DNA of 64,000 nucleotides, from assembly GCF_000515335.1 (NCBI RefSeq), contig NZ_KI911563.1:3062936-3126935 (forward strand). Reading direction: 5' to 3'. Positions 42,677 to 50,248 of this stretch are shown here, piece after piece. Under the pieces are notes generated by a model that saw only the letters and a list, made by a program, of their open reading frames with translations, had not been told where the DNA came from and did not search any database. Source of the stretch: Cohnella panacarvi Gsoil 349. GTDB taxonomy: Bacteria; Bacillota; Bacilli; Paenibacillales; Paenibacillaceae. How positions within the stretch are numbered: the stretch's first letter is position 1; each line of letters starts with the position of its first letter. Position numbers and translations under genes: made by a program.

Positions 42677-43576
42677 TTGAGTTACGTGCTGCTCATGCTG
42701 GCGTCGCTGGCCTGGAGTTTCGTCGGCGTTCTGGTCAAGACGGCGTCGACGATGGTGGACAGCGCCGTAATCTCTTTCGCGCGGTTCTTCTTCGGCGTCG
42801 TGTGCCTGGTCCTCTACCTGTACATCCGGGACGGCAAAGTGCAGATCCGGCTAGGCATGAAATGGATTTGGATCGGGGCGGCGGGTAAGGCGATCAACTA
42901 TATATTCGAGAATCTTGCCCTCAAGATCGGATACTCTTACGGCAATATTCTCGTGCAGCCCGTCCAGACCGTCGTGCTGCTGCTTGCGGCAGGCTGGCTG
43001 TTCAAGGAGCGCGTGTCGCCTAGAGGCTGGATGGCCGCTGCGCTGTGCGTCGTCGGCGTACTCGTCGTCGGATGGAACGGCACGCCGCTGGACGAACTGG
43101 CGGAAGGCAGCGGCCTCACGACGCTGCTGTTCACGCTCTCCGGAATCGGCGCGGCCGTGCACGTGTTAAGCCAGCGCATGCTCCTGACGACGATGGACAA
43201 CGGCAACATGAACTTGTCCATCTTCTTGGTCAGCACGATTCTGGTATCGGCCCCGCTTCCGGTCTACTCGCAAGGCTTTATCGGGCCGGTGTCCGTCTGG
43301 GCTTGGGGAGCGCTCATCCTGCTCGGCATCATCACGGGGCTTAGCTTCTTCTGGTTCGCCGAGGCGATCAAGAAGGTCCCGTTCGCGATCGTCGCGATCG
43401 TCGGCAACAGCATGGTTTTCTTCGCGGTGCTGTGGGCGTACTTATTCTTCCGCGATCCGATCACCGTCTACATTATCGGCGGAACGCTCATCTTCGTGGC
43501 GGGGTTTCTGTTGCTCAACTTCCCGCTGCGCAGGCGGAACGCCGCCGTCGCGTCTCCATCAAGGCCGTCCCAATAG
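42677..43576 (+). CDS. EamA-family (DMT superfamily) transporter
   Basis: 299 residues with ten predicted membrane helices in two EamA repeats: LLMLASLAWSFVGVLVKTASTMVDS in the first and TLLFTLSGIGAAVHVLSQRMLL in the second. The usual conserved late stretch is PFAIVAIVGNSMVFFAVLWAYLFFRDPIT. It probably exports a metabolite or amino acid. TTG at 42677 follows AGCAGGTG. It is cotranscribed with the epimerase gene by spacing. Confidence 0.9.
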   Translation: MSYVLLMLASLAWSFVGVLVKTASTMVDSAVISFARFFFGVVCLVLYLYIRDGKVQIRLGMKWIWIGAAGKAINYIFENLALKIGYSYGNILVQPVQTVVLLLAAGWLFKERVSPRGWMAAALCVVGVLVVGWNGTPLDELAEGSGLTTLLFTLSGIGAAVHVLSQRMLLTTMDNGNMNLSIFLVSTILVSAPLPVYSQGFIGPVSVWAWGALILLGIITGLSFFWFAEAIKKVPFAIVAIVGNSMVFFAVLWAYLFFRDPITVYIIGGTLIFVAGFLLLNFPLRRRNAAVASPSRPSQ

Positions 43577-43651
43577 CGAGGGGGCGGCTTTTCTTGTCTT
43601 TCGGTATCGAAATGGTATAGTGATAGAAAATGATCGAAATGAGGGCTGAGC

Positions 43652-44167
43652 ATGCAAACGCGTCCATCGAACGAGGAGTATTTTGAGTATTTTCGGAGAT
43701 ACGTCGATTTGGTTCCCGAAGGGGATATCCGTCAAGTGCTGGAACAATCCCTAAAGACGACGACCGAGTTATACGGGTCCTTCTCGGAGGAGCAAGGCAA
43801 CTATCGTTACGCGCCGGACAAGTGGAGCCTCAAAGAAGTGCTCGGCCACATGACGGACAACGAACGGGTGATGAGTTATCGGGCGCTCCGAATCGCGAGG
43901 GGAGACCGGACTCCGATGGCCGGATACGACGAGAATGCGTTCATACGCAACTCCTCGTTCAACGAACTGCCCATAGCCGCCGTCGTGGAGGATTACGCGG
44001 CCGTGCGCCGGGCGACGCTCTCGCTATTGACCGGTATTTCCGACGAGGCTTGGACCCGCACCGGGATCGTTAACGGCAAGGAATCGACCGCCCGGGCGTG
44101 GTTTTATATTCTGGCCGGACATGAGCTTCACCACTTGAAAGTGATCCGCGAAAGATATTCGAGATAG
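43652..44167 (+). CDS. DinB-family protein
   Basis: 171 residues of the DinB/YfiT superfamily: WSLKEVLGHMTDNERVMSYRALRIARGD at the first metal-ligand helix (H in LGHM) and LAGHELHHLKVIRERY at the second (two His). It is unlike the DinB protein at 513 beyond the fold. Bacillithiol-dependent transferase activity is possible for the family but not shown. It is followed within 10 bases by the glutathionyl-hydroquinone reductase-like gene, suggesting a shared thiol or detoxification role. Confidence 0.88.
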   Translation: MQTRPSNEEYFEYFRRYVDLVPEGDIRQVLEQSLKTTTELYGSFSEEQGNYRYAPDKWSLKEVLGHMTDNERVMSYRALRIARGDRTPMAGYDENAFIRNSSFNELPIAAVVEDYAAVRRATLSLLTGISDEAWTRTGIVNGKESTARAWFYILAGHELHHLKVIRERYSR

Positions 44168-44177
44168 GGTGATGACC

Positions 44178-45161
44178 GTGAGCGCCGAAATTCGCAAGGA
44201 CGGGTCCTTCAACCGGCAAGTCAATCGATTCACTACGCCGTTCGGCGAACGGTCCGGAGAGCTTCCCGTTCAAGCGGGCAAATATCGCCTCATCTGGTGC
44301 GCGGCGTGTCCGTGGGCGCATCGCGCCGTCATCGTGCGCGGATTGCTCGGCTTGGAGCACGCCATCGGCCTTGGAACGGTAAGCCCGTTGCGGCCGAGAA
44401 TCGGCCGCGTGGATTGGGAGTTCGCGGAGGATGCGGACGGCGTAGATCCCGTGCTGGGCGTACGCTACATGAGCGAGCTGTATGCCAACGCGGACCCCGG
44501 GTATACGGGAAGGCCGACGGTACCGGCCATGATCGATATCGAAACTCGTACCGTGGCGAACAACGACTATTTCAAGCTGACGAATGACCTTGAAACCGCA
44601 TGGGCCCCGTTTCATAAGCAAGGCGCCCCGGATCTCTACCCCGAGCGATTGCGCAGCGCCATCGATGCGTTGAACGAGGTTGTATTCCATGAGGTGAATA
44701 ACGGCGTCTACAAGTGCGGGTTCGCGCAATCGCAAGAGGCCTATGAGCAGGCGTACGATACGTTGTTCGCCAGACTGGACGACTTGGACGATCGGCTGTC
44801 TACTCGGCGCTTCCTGCATGGCGACTTCATCACGGATTCCGACGTCAGGCTTTATACTACGCTAGCCCGGTTCGATGCCGCCTATTACAGCGGGTTCCGG
44901 ACGAACCGCAATCTTCTTCGGGAATTTACGCATTTGTGGGGCTACGCGCGCGATTTGTACCAGACGCAGGGCTTCGGAGATACGACCGATTTCGATGCGA
45001 TCAAGCGGCACTACTTCTTGTCCATCACCATTCATCCGGATAAGCCGGAGGTTGCCATACTGCCCAAAGGACCGGATACGGCGACGTGGGATACTCCGCA
45101 TGGGCGGGAACGGTTGAGCAACCGGGACGGCAAGTTTCTTGGAGGCGGTGGCGAGGGATGA
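44178..45161 (+). CDS. Glutathione S-transferase family protein, Xi class (YqjG/glutathionyl-hydroquinone reductase-like)
   Basis: 327 residues. The omega/Xi-type active site is WCAACPWAHRAVIVRGLLGL (catalytic Cys in CPWAHR), and the C-terminal helical domain has RFLHGDFITDSDVRLYTTLARFDAAYY, FRTNRNLLREFTHLWGYARDLYQ and HYFLSITIHP, all YqjG-like. These enzymes reduce glutathionyl-hydroquinones; in an organism that may use bacillithiol the thiol may differ. The start is uncertain: GTG 44178 fits the AGGGTGAT site best, while ATG 44172 and GTG 44169 overlap it. The GNAT gene overlaps its stop codon by four bases. Confidence 0.88.
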   Translation: MSAEIRKDGSFNRQVNRFTTPFGERSGELPVQAGKYRLIWCAACPWAHRAVIVRGLLGLEHAIGLGTVSPLRPRIGRVDWEFAEDADGVDPVLGVRYMSELYANADPGYTGRPTVPAMIDIETRTVANNDYFKLTNDLETAWAPFHKQGAPDLYPERLRSAIDALNEVVFHEVNNGVYKCGFAQSQEAYEQAYDTLFARLDDLDDRLSTRRFLHGDFITDSDVRLYTTLARFDAAYYSGFRTNRNLLREFTHLWGYARDLYQTQGFGDTTDFDAIKRHYFLSITIHPDKPEVAILPKGPDTATWDTPHGRERLSNRDGKFLGGGGEG

Positions 45162-45658
45162 AGCTGCGCGAGGCAAGACCCGAGGAGCTGACGCTTCTGC
45201 GGGAGATGAGGGTGAAGGCGTATTCCCCCTATGCCGAGCTCATCCCGAGCGGGCATTGGGACGCGCTTAGGCAATCGCTGCAATCCGAGGCGGACCAGCT
45301 TCCCGGCGCCGAATTCATCGTTGCGGAGATCGAGGGGAAGCTCGCGGGCAGCGTCGTCTTGTTCCCTCCGAAGTCGAACGCGTATGACGGATTGGCGGAT
45401 GCCGCGGAGTATCCGGAAATTCGAATGCTTGCCGTGGATGAGACGTTTCGCGGCAAGGGCGCGGCCTCGGCTTTGATCGAGGCGTGCGTCGATCGCTCGC
45501 GGGATAAGGGGTATCGGCAGATCGGCCTCCATACCGGCGAGTTCATGGAACCGGCGATTCGGCTGTATGAGAGGCTCGGTTTCCGGCGCTTCCCCGAGCA
45601 CGACTTTCAGCCTGCGGACGACGGCATTAACGTGCGGGCATATCGGTTGGAGATTTAG
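45158..45658 (+). CDS. GNAT-family N-acetyltransferase
   Basis: 166 residues. The acetyl-CoA loop is RMLAVDETFRGKGAASALIEACVDRSRDKG, and the end IRLYERLGFRRFPEHDF is typical. ATG overlaps the stop codon of the preceding gene (ATGA), indicating translational coupling. The stop codon abuts a 51-bp tandem repeat directly. The acceptor is unknown. Confidence 0.88.
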   Translation: MKLREARPEELTLLREMRVKAYSPYAELIPSGHWDALRQSLQSEADQLPGAEFIVAEIEGKLAGSVVLFPPKSNAYDGLADAAEYPEIRMLAVDETFRGKGAASALIEACVDRSRDKGYRQIGLHTGEFMEPAIRLYERLGFRRFPEHDFQPADDGINVRAYRLEI

Positions 45659-45889
45659 CGTTGCTACGCAACGTTGCATCGGCGCGCCCGCGTCCGGGAG
45701 CCGAAATAGCGTTGCCGCGCAACGTTGCATCGGCGCGCCCACGTCCGGGAGCCGAAATAGCGTTGCCGCGCAACGTTGCATCGGCGCGCCCGCGTCCGGG
45801 AGCCGAAATAGCGTTGCCGCACAACGTTGCATCGGCGCGCCCACAGCCGGGAGCCGAAATAGCGTTGCCGCGCAACGTTGCAGCATCGC
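45659..45889 (+). repeat. 51-bp tandem repeat, about 4.5 copies
   Basis: The unit contains GCAACGTTGC (palindrome), GGCGCGCC (palindrome) and GTCCGGGAGCCGAAATA. The period is exactly 51 bases; copies begin near 45659, 45710, 45761, 45812 and 45863. Because 51 is a multiple of 3 all six frames stay open, but no ribosome binding site starts any of them. It begins immediately after the GNAT stop codon. Confidence 0.92.
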
Positions 45890-45891
45890 AC

Positions 45892-45938
45892 AAAGGGGCA
45901 GTCTCGAGAGGTCAATCGACCCTCGGGACTGCCCCTTC
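45892..45938. terminator. Bidirectional terminator
   Basis: AAGGGGCAGTC / GACTGCCCCTT, perfect 11-bp stem with an inner CGAG/CTCG pairing, between the GNAT gene (with its repeats) and the convergent sigma factor gene. Confidence 0.8.
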
Positions 45939-45940
45939 GG

Positions 45941-46834
45941 TTACGCCAGATTCAAATGCCGCAGCTTATCCGGATTCCGGATGAGATAAATGCGATGAAT
46001 GCGGTTGTCGCGAATGTCTAAGCTGACGACGATAGGGAACGGCTCGTTCGGGCTTCTGAGCACGAAACCGAGCTGACCGTTGATCTTCGCGAGGAGGACT
46101 TCGCCTTGCGTTTCGCCTTTGGCCGCGAGGCCGAGAACGAAGGCGATGACGCGCTTGCTCGTCGTAATCGGATGGATCGCGGCGGACACTTTGCCTCCTC
46201 CGTCGGAGTAGAGAACGATATCCTCTGTCATGAGAGCGAACAGACCCTCCATATCTCCCGTCGCGGTGGCGTGCAGAAAACGCATGACCATCTGTTCGGA
46301 CTGCGCAGAGGCCGGGAGTTCGGCAGGAGGTTCATCCTGGATTTTGCGTTTGAGACGACTGTAAATCTTGCGGCACCCGAGCTCTGTCTTGCCGAGAAAA
46401 TCGGCGATATCGCCGTAGTCGTATTCGAACGCTTCGCGCAGGATGAAGACCGCTCTCTCCACGGGAGTCAGCCGGTCCAACAATACGAGGAACGCGTACG
46501 AGATCGTATCCTCCAGCACGACCGATTGGAGCGGGTCCTGCCCGGAGATCTCGCCGGCGCTTTGCACGAGCGGCTCCGGCAGCCATGGACCGACGTACAC
46601 TTCCCGCTTCCGCCGGGCGGATTTCAAATAGTCGAGGCAACGGTTCGTAACGGTCTTGCACAGATAGGCCTTCAAGTTGTTCACGTGCCCGCCGTTCTTG
46701 CCGTTCTCCATCTGCTGCGCGGTCAGGAACGTATCTTGCACCAAATCTTCCGCGTCGGCGACCGAGCCCAACATGCGGTACGCGATGGACAACATGAGCG
46801 GTTTGTAGGATCGGTATACGGAATCAAGCTCCAC
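45941..46834 (-). CDS. ECF41-type sigma factor (SigJ-like) with SnoaL-like C-terminal domain
   Basis: 297 residues. Sigma region 2 is at about 5-75 (YRSYKPLMLSIAYRMLGSVADAEDLVQDTFL) and region 4 at about 115-165 (RLTPVERAVFILREAFEYDYGDIADFLGKT). A SnoaL-like domain follows, carrying both ECF41 hallmarks, DGGGK and the C-terminal NPDKL. In this group the fused domain regulates the sigma factor in place of a separate anti-sigma. GTG at 46834 follows AAGAAGG. Its start overlaps the end of the oxidoreductase gene by 11 bases, so both are in one operon driven from the ECF41-like promoter at 48177-48203. Confidence 0.95.
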   Translation of the reverse strand: MELDSVYRSYKPLMLSIAYRMLGSVADAEDLVQDTFLTAQQMENGKNGGHVNNLKAYLCKTVTNRCLDYLKSARRKREVYVGPWLPEPLVQSAGEISGQDPLQSVVLEDTISYAFLVLLDRLTPVERAVFILREAFEYDYGDIADFLGKTELGCRKIYSRLKRKIQDEPPAELPASAQSEQMVMRFLHATATGDMEGLFALMTEDIVLYSDGGGKVSAAIHPITTSKRVIAFVLGLAAKGETQGEVLLAKINGQLGFVLRSPNEPFPIVVSLDIRDNRIHRIYLIRNPDKLRHLNLA

Positions 46835-48140
46835 GGGTCATTCCTTCTTTTTCCATGCGTATATCCGCTATTATACATTGCGCCGCTTCTTTGGCGCTAG
46901 CTAAGGAAGCGTTAAGAAGCATCCCTTCGGACCCGACCCAGTCGCCCGCGACGTACAGCCCCGGACGACCGGCAACGGCGACTCCGGGCCTGCCTGCCAA
47001 GCCGCCACCCGATGCGGTGACTACGGCATGGGATACGGTCATATGCGGCAAGTAACGACGCTCCACGACGTGCTTGCGCCAACCCGGCTGAATCCGATCG
47101 AGAAAATGCTCCAACTCCCGCTCGTTCCGGGTTGCATCCGAAGGCTCGGCAGGCGGCAAATATTTCATGACATGGATAACGGATCGCCGCGCATCGTCCG
47201 TTAATCGAGCGGCGGCCGAATGGTTGGAGTAATACCACGGATAATCCGCTCCCAAGGCGAATTTGGTCGCCGGCTCCGGCATGCCGGAGACGACAAGATC
47301 CAAGCATGCGGCGCGGACCGGCACAAGCCGCTTGTAAATCTCGGCTTCCGGAGCATCCGATTCGGAATCCAGGAGAGCCAGCGTTTCCGTCGGTCCGGCC
47401 GTAGATAATACGCTGCGTGCGCTCAACCGCGAGCCGTCCTTCAACTGCACGGTCATCCGAGGAGAGCTGCCGGAAATTTCGCGAACGACCGTGCCGGAGT
47501 GAATCGTAACCCCCGCATGATGCGCCCGATTCTTGAGCTGGTCGACGATGGATTGCCAGCCGCCGTCCACGTACAGCACTTGGGACATCTTGAGCTGATC
47601 GATAACCGCTCCGGCGCTGACCAACTCCGGCGCGTTGCAGTACGAGGATACGCGGACGAGTGCCTGCACGAAGCCGCGCACGCGCGGACTGGCAAAGCGC
47701 TCGTCTAGATAATCCTGCAGGCTGACATGTTGAAGCGCGGAAGTGTCCATTTTACGCAGGCGGGCGTAGAACCGGATCATCTGCGACTTCTCGGACCACT
47801 TCAAGAAGGAGCCCAGCATCAGTTTATAGAGAGGGACGACAACCTCCTCGCCGTCCGCGCCCTCGAACAAGAATTTCCCGTTCTGTCCGGGAGCGGCTCC
47901 CGTAACGGTAACTCCGACCTCTTCCAGAATACGAAGCGCGCTCTTATAGACCGCATGAGGGCCAAGGTTCAAGCGAGCGCCCGCCAGCTCTTGCGATGCG
48001 GCCCTGCCGCCAGGCTGCGCCCCTCTCTCCAACAGCAGCACCTTCCGGCCTGCCTTCGCCAAGTAGATCGATGCCGTCAGTCCGGCTGCGCCCGCTCCGA
48101 TTACGACGACGTCCCATATCGTTTCATTGACGTTATTCAT
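46824..48140 (-). CDS. FAD-dependent oxidoreductase (phytoene desaturase/amine oxidase-like)
   Basis: 438 residues. The FAD-binding start is WDVVVIGAGAAGLTASIYLAKAGRKVLLLERGAQPGGRAAS, and the FAD-binding end GLYVAGDWVGSEGMLLNASLASAKEAA is typical of phytoene-desaturase-like flavoproteins. ATG at 48140 has AAAGGGTGG upstream; an upstream in-frame start at 48176 would lie before the expected transcription start and is rejected. It is cotranscribed with the ECF41 sigma factor, matching the known association of ECF41 with carboxymuconolactone decarboxylase, oxidoreductase or epimerase genes. The substrate is unknown. Confidence 0.93.
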   Translation of the reverse strand: MNNVNETIWDVVVIGAGAAGLTASIYLAKAGRKVLLLERGAQPGGRAASQELAGARLNLGPHAVYKSALRILEEVGVTVTGAAPGQNGKFLFEGADGEEVVVPLYKLMLGSFLKWSEKSQMIRFYARLRKMDTSALQHVSLQDYLDERFASPRVRGFVQALVRVSSYCNAPELVSAGAVIDQLKMSQVLYVDGGWQSIVDQLKNRAHHAGVTIHSGTVVREISGSSPRMTVQLKDGSRLSARSVLSTAGPTETLALLDSESDAPEAEIYKRLVPVRAACLDLVVSGMPEPATKFALGADYPWYYSNHSAAARLTDDARRSVIHVMKYLPPAEPSDATRNERELEHFLDRIQPGWRKHVVERRYLPHMTVSHAVVTASGGGLAGRPGVAVAGRPGLYVAGDWVGSEGMLLNASLASAKEAAQCIIADIRMEKEGMTRGA

Positions 48141-48176
48141 CTTGTAGATCCACCCTTTCCGGTCATCTGCATACAA

Positions 48177-48203
48177 GACGATTAACGGAACCGAACTGTG
48201 ACA
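48177..48203 (-). promoter_or_regulatory. ECF41-type promoter (autoregulatory)
   Basis: On the minus strand TGTCACA (48203-48197), a 16-base spacer and CGTC (48180-48177). This matches the ECF41 consensus TGTCACA-N16-CGTC as I recall it. It lies 36 bases before the start of the oxidoreductase-sigma operon. Confidence 0.85.
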
Positions 48204-48232
48204 CGCGCGAAGGAAACGAGAACCTATAGGAT

Positions 48233-48268
48233 CGAAAAAAATAGGATACCCCTATGCAGAGGTATCCA
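48233..48268 (-). terminator. Rho-independent terminator of the 53-residue ORF
   Basis: On the minus strand GGATACC / GGTATCC with a 10-base loop, then a TATTTTTTT run. Confidence 0.78.
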
Positions 48269-48281
48269 CGTGCAGCTCGAG

Positions 48282-48443
48282 TTATTGCCGCTGATTGCCC
48301 GATTGAGCGTTCGGAGCGTTCTTGAACGCCTCGGCGACTTCCTCTTCGGAAATTTCGACGTCCTCTTGTCCGGGAATCGGCATTTTATTAAGAGGCGTTG
48401 TCTGAACGTCCGCTTTGGATGGCTGATTGGATGAATCGGTCAT
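48282..48443 (-). CDS. Small 53-residue acidic protein, function unknown
   Basis: ATG at 48443 is behind a near-perfect AAGGAGGTG site and the gene has its own terminator, so it is well supported as a gene. The product is hydrophilic with a Pro-containing middle (PLNKMPIPGQEDVEISEEEVAEAFKN) and a Gln/Asn-rich end; no membrane segment and no cysteine. It lies between the cupin gene and the ECF41 promoter. I do not recognise the family; a spore-related role is possible on composition only. Confidence 0.65.
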   Translation of the reverse strand: MTDSSNQPSKADVQTTPLNKMPIPGQEDVEISEEEVAEAFKNAPNAQSGNQRQ

Positions 48444-48531
48444 GGAGACACCTCCTTCGTGTGCGAGCACGAGCGTTATTGTAAGCAGGAGGTGGGAACT
48501 TTATGCAAAGAAGCGTACGTCGCCGGAGTTC

Positions 48532-49002
48532 TCACTCGGAGGCCATCGCAACGGCTTTCGTAGGGTGCACGGTTCCAAACGGGTGTTCCGGCGGTGCATA
48601 GATCACGTATACCTTTAGCGGTCGATTACCCGTATTGGTTACGTTGTGCCAGGTTCCGGCAGGCACCATAATCGCATAGTCCTCATACGCCATGGTTTGA
48701 AAATCCAATCGGTCTTTGCTGGCGCCCATCTGAACGAGCCCTTGGCCTTCTTCGATTCTAATGAATTGATCGGTCGTCGGATGGACTTCCAATCCGATGT
48801 CTTCACCCGCATTAATGCTCATCAACGTAACTTGAAAATGCTGTCCTGTCCATAAGGCGGTACGGTAATTGTTGTTCAGCTTGGCAGCCTCGTCGATATT
48901 GACGACAAACGGCGTGGAACCATAATCTTTCAATACGAGGTTTCTGTATGGATTCGAATAGTACGGGTTCCAATAATAGTTATTTCCCCAGTTGTAATAA
49001 AT
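48532..49002 (-). CDS. Cupin-domain protein, probable ATT start
   Basis: 156 residues if started at ATT 49002. The cupin core is ALWTGQHFQVTLMSINAGEDIGLEVHPTTDQFIRIEEGQGLV and MVPAGTWHNVTNTGNRPLKVYVIYAPPEHPFGT, with the metal ligands H, Q/E and a later H. The N-terminus is Tyr/Asn-rich (YYNWGNNYYWNPYY). The only ATG/GTG/TTG in frame after the upstream TAA (49018-49020) is TTG 48933, which has no ribosome binding site and cuts into conserved sequence (NLVLKDYG). ATT 49002 is nine bases behind AAAGGAGG. Bacillus relatives as I recall them start with the same Tyr/Asn/Pro-rich leader. The ligand is unknown. Confidence 0.82.
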   Translation of the reverse strand: MYYNWGNNYYWNPYYSNPYRNLVLKDYGSTPFVVNIDEAAKLNNNYRTALWTGQHFQVTLMSINAGEDIGLEVHPTTDQFIRIEEGQGLVQMGASKDRLDFQTMAYEDYAIMVPAGTWHNVTNTGNRPLKVYVIYAPPEHPFGTVHPTKAVAMASE

Positions 49003-49122
49003 GGGACTGCGCCTCCTTTAACTTTTCGGTCGCTCTATCTTATGCAGTCGCCTAGTTAAGGTTAAAGGAGATACCGAATGTTAGGGCGGTCTTTTCCGTT
49101 TCTAAGCTGAAAATGAACCCTT

Positions 49123-49497
49123 TTGGAAGATGCGACCAATAAGAGGCAGCTGAGCGTTTATGATTTCGGCAAGCCTTTCAAACCATGGCTTAACGGCATC
49201 ATAGTCAGACAGACGAGCAACTGGAAACGAAGAGTGTGGCGGGGCTTCAGATTACAAGCGAGAGTCCGGGAATTGGACGTTCTCCCTTCGGCTAGACAGC
49301 CCGAAGAGCAGGTGCTCGAGTCCGAAAAGCAATACGAGCTCCTCGCGCAGGTCGATAAGCTGTCGATGAAGCATAGGGAGGTCATCGTGCTTAGGTATTA
49401 TCAGGATTGTTCTTTCGAGGAGATCGGCGAACGTGGATTCGTTTCGGGGATAACCGGGTGCAGGTGGAGGTTAGGCATACGGCAGGCGAAGCGCTGA
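49123..49497 (+). pseudogene. Sigma-70 family factor remnant (lacks both ends)
   Basis: Residues about 14-105 of this frame match the middle of an ECF-type sigma factor: FGKPFKPWLNGIIVRQTSNWKRRVWRGFRL (region 2 end and linker) and QVDKLSMKHREVIVLRYYQDCSFEEIGE (region 4.1). The first about 50 residues of region 2 are missing, and after EEIGE (about base 49433) the sequence changes to unrelated residues where region 4.2 should be. The TTG at 49123 has no ribosome binding site. It is judged non-functional. See the next entry for the other half. Confidence 0.7.
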
Positions 49498-50198
49498 GCA
49501 GCGAGCAATCGGCCCGGATACACCAACGACTTGTCGACGTGCAATCGCAATTGGGCAACGGAGAGTCCGCTGTCGTCTATTTGCCGGAAATCATCCGAAT
49601 CTTTCCCGAAGTGAAGGGGATGGAGCTTCTGTTAGTTTCTAATCCCGAGGCTGCGACGAATTACGAGGAATGGGACAAGACGCTAACCGGACGCGACGGG
49701 AATGTCAGACGGCTGCCGAACGGAGCTTTGGGATTAGACTTCGTACGAGGTCAGAAGGAATCCTACTTCGGAGGGGCTATATCTCCTGAAGCATTGAAGC
49801 TCCTACCGGAGATGAAGAGCGAATCCGAGGCACATGGGAGTACGGATGTATGGAGAAGAGTGGATGAGTTTACCGATATGTCCTTCCCAACCTTAACATC
49901 GATTTATCGCAATCCATCAGGAGACGAAATATTCATCAGCACGCAGTGGTTTAACCAAAAAGGCGGCCTCAGGAGCGTTATGGGGGCGACCGAACTGGAA
50001 AAAATCGAAGTGGATGGTATAGAGGTGCAATATAGGCTGGAGGAACCGTTCATCTTCACCGAAACAAACCGGCTTCAATCGCTGCAATGGATCGAAACGT
50101 TCGATGACCGCTCGCTGTTATACACCGTCGGCACCCCGTCGTTGACAATGACCAAGGAAGCTTTGATCGCGGTGATGAAAGGACTGCAAGCACGGTAA
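49407..50198 (+). pseudogene. Anti-sigma-factor-like protein remnant (DUF4367-type C-terminal part)
   Basis: The frame overlaps the sigma remnant by 91 bases. From about base 49440 it encodes soluble sequence (RVQVEVRHTAGEALSSEQSARIHQRLVD, then a C-terminal domain ending LLYTVGTPSLTMTKEALIAVMKGL) of the kind found outside the membrane in anti-sigma proteins with DUF4367. The expected N-terminal sigma-binding part and transmembrane helix are absent, and no ribosome binding site precedes any start. One deletion that joined the sigma region 4.1 to the extracellular part of the partner would explain both entries. Confidence 0.6.
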
Positions 50199-50200
50199 AC

Positions 50201-50229
50201 GGAAAAAGCACCGCTAGGGTGCTTTTTCG
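50201..50229. terminator. Rho-independent terminator
   Basis: AAAAAGCACC / GGTGCTTTTT, perfect 10-bp stem, between the anti-sigma remnant and the convergent aldo/keto reductase gene. Confidence 0.85.
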
Positions 50230-50248
50230 CTTGTATCCGCTTATGGAC

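Noticed and set aside
45627-45989. Open frames through the 51-bp repeat on both strands
   Set aside because: Frames stay open only because 51 is divisible by 3; no ribosome binding site and no non-repeat protein sequence.
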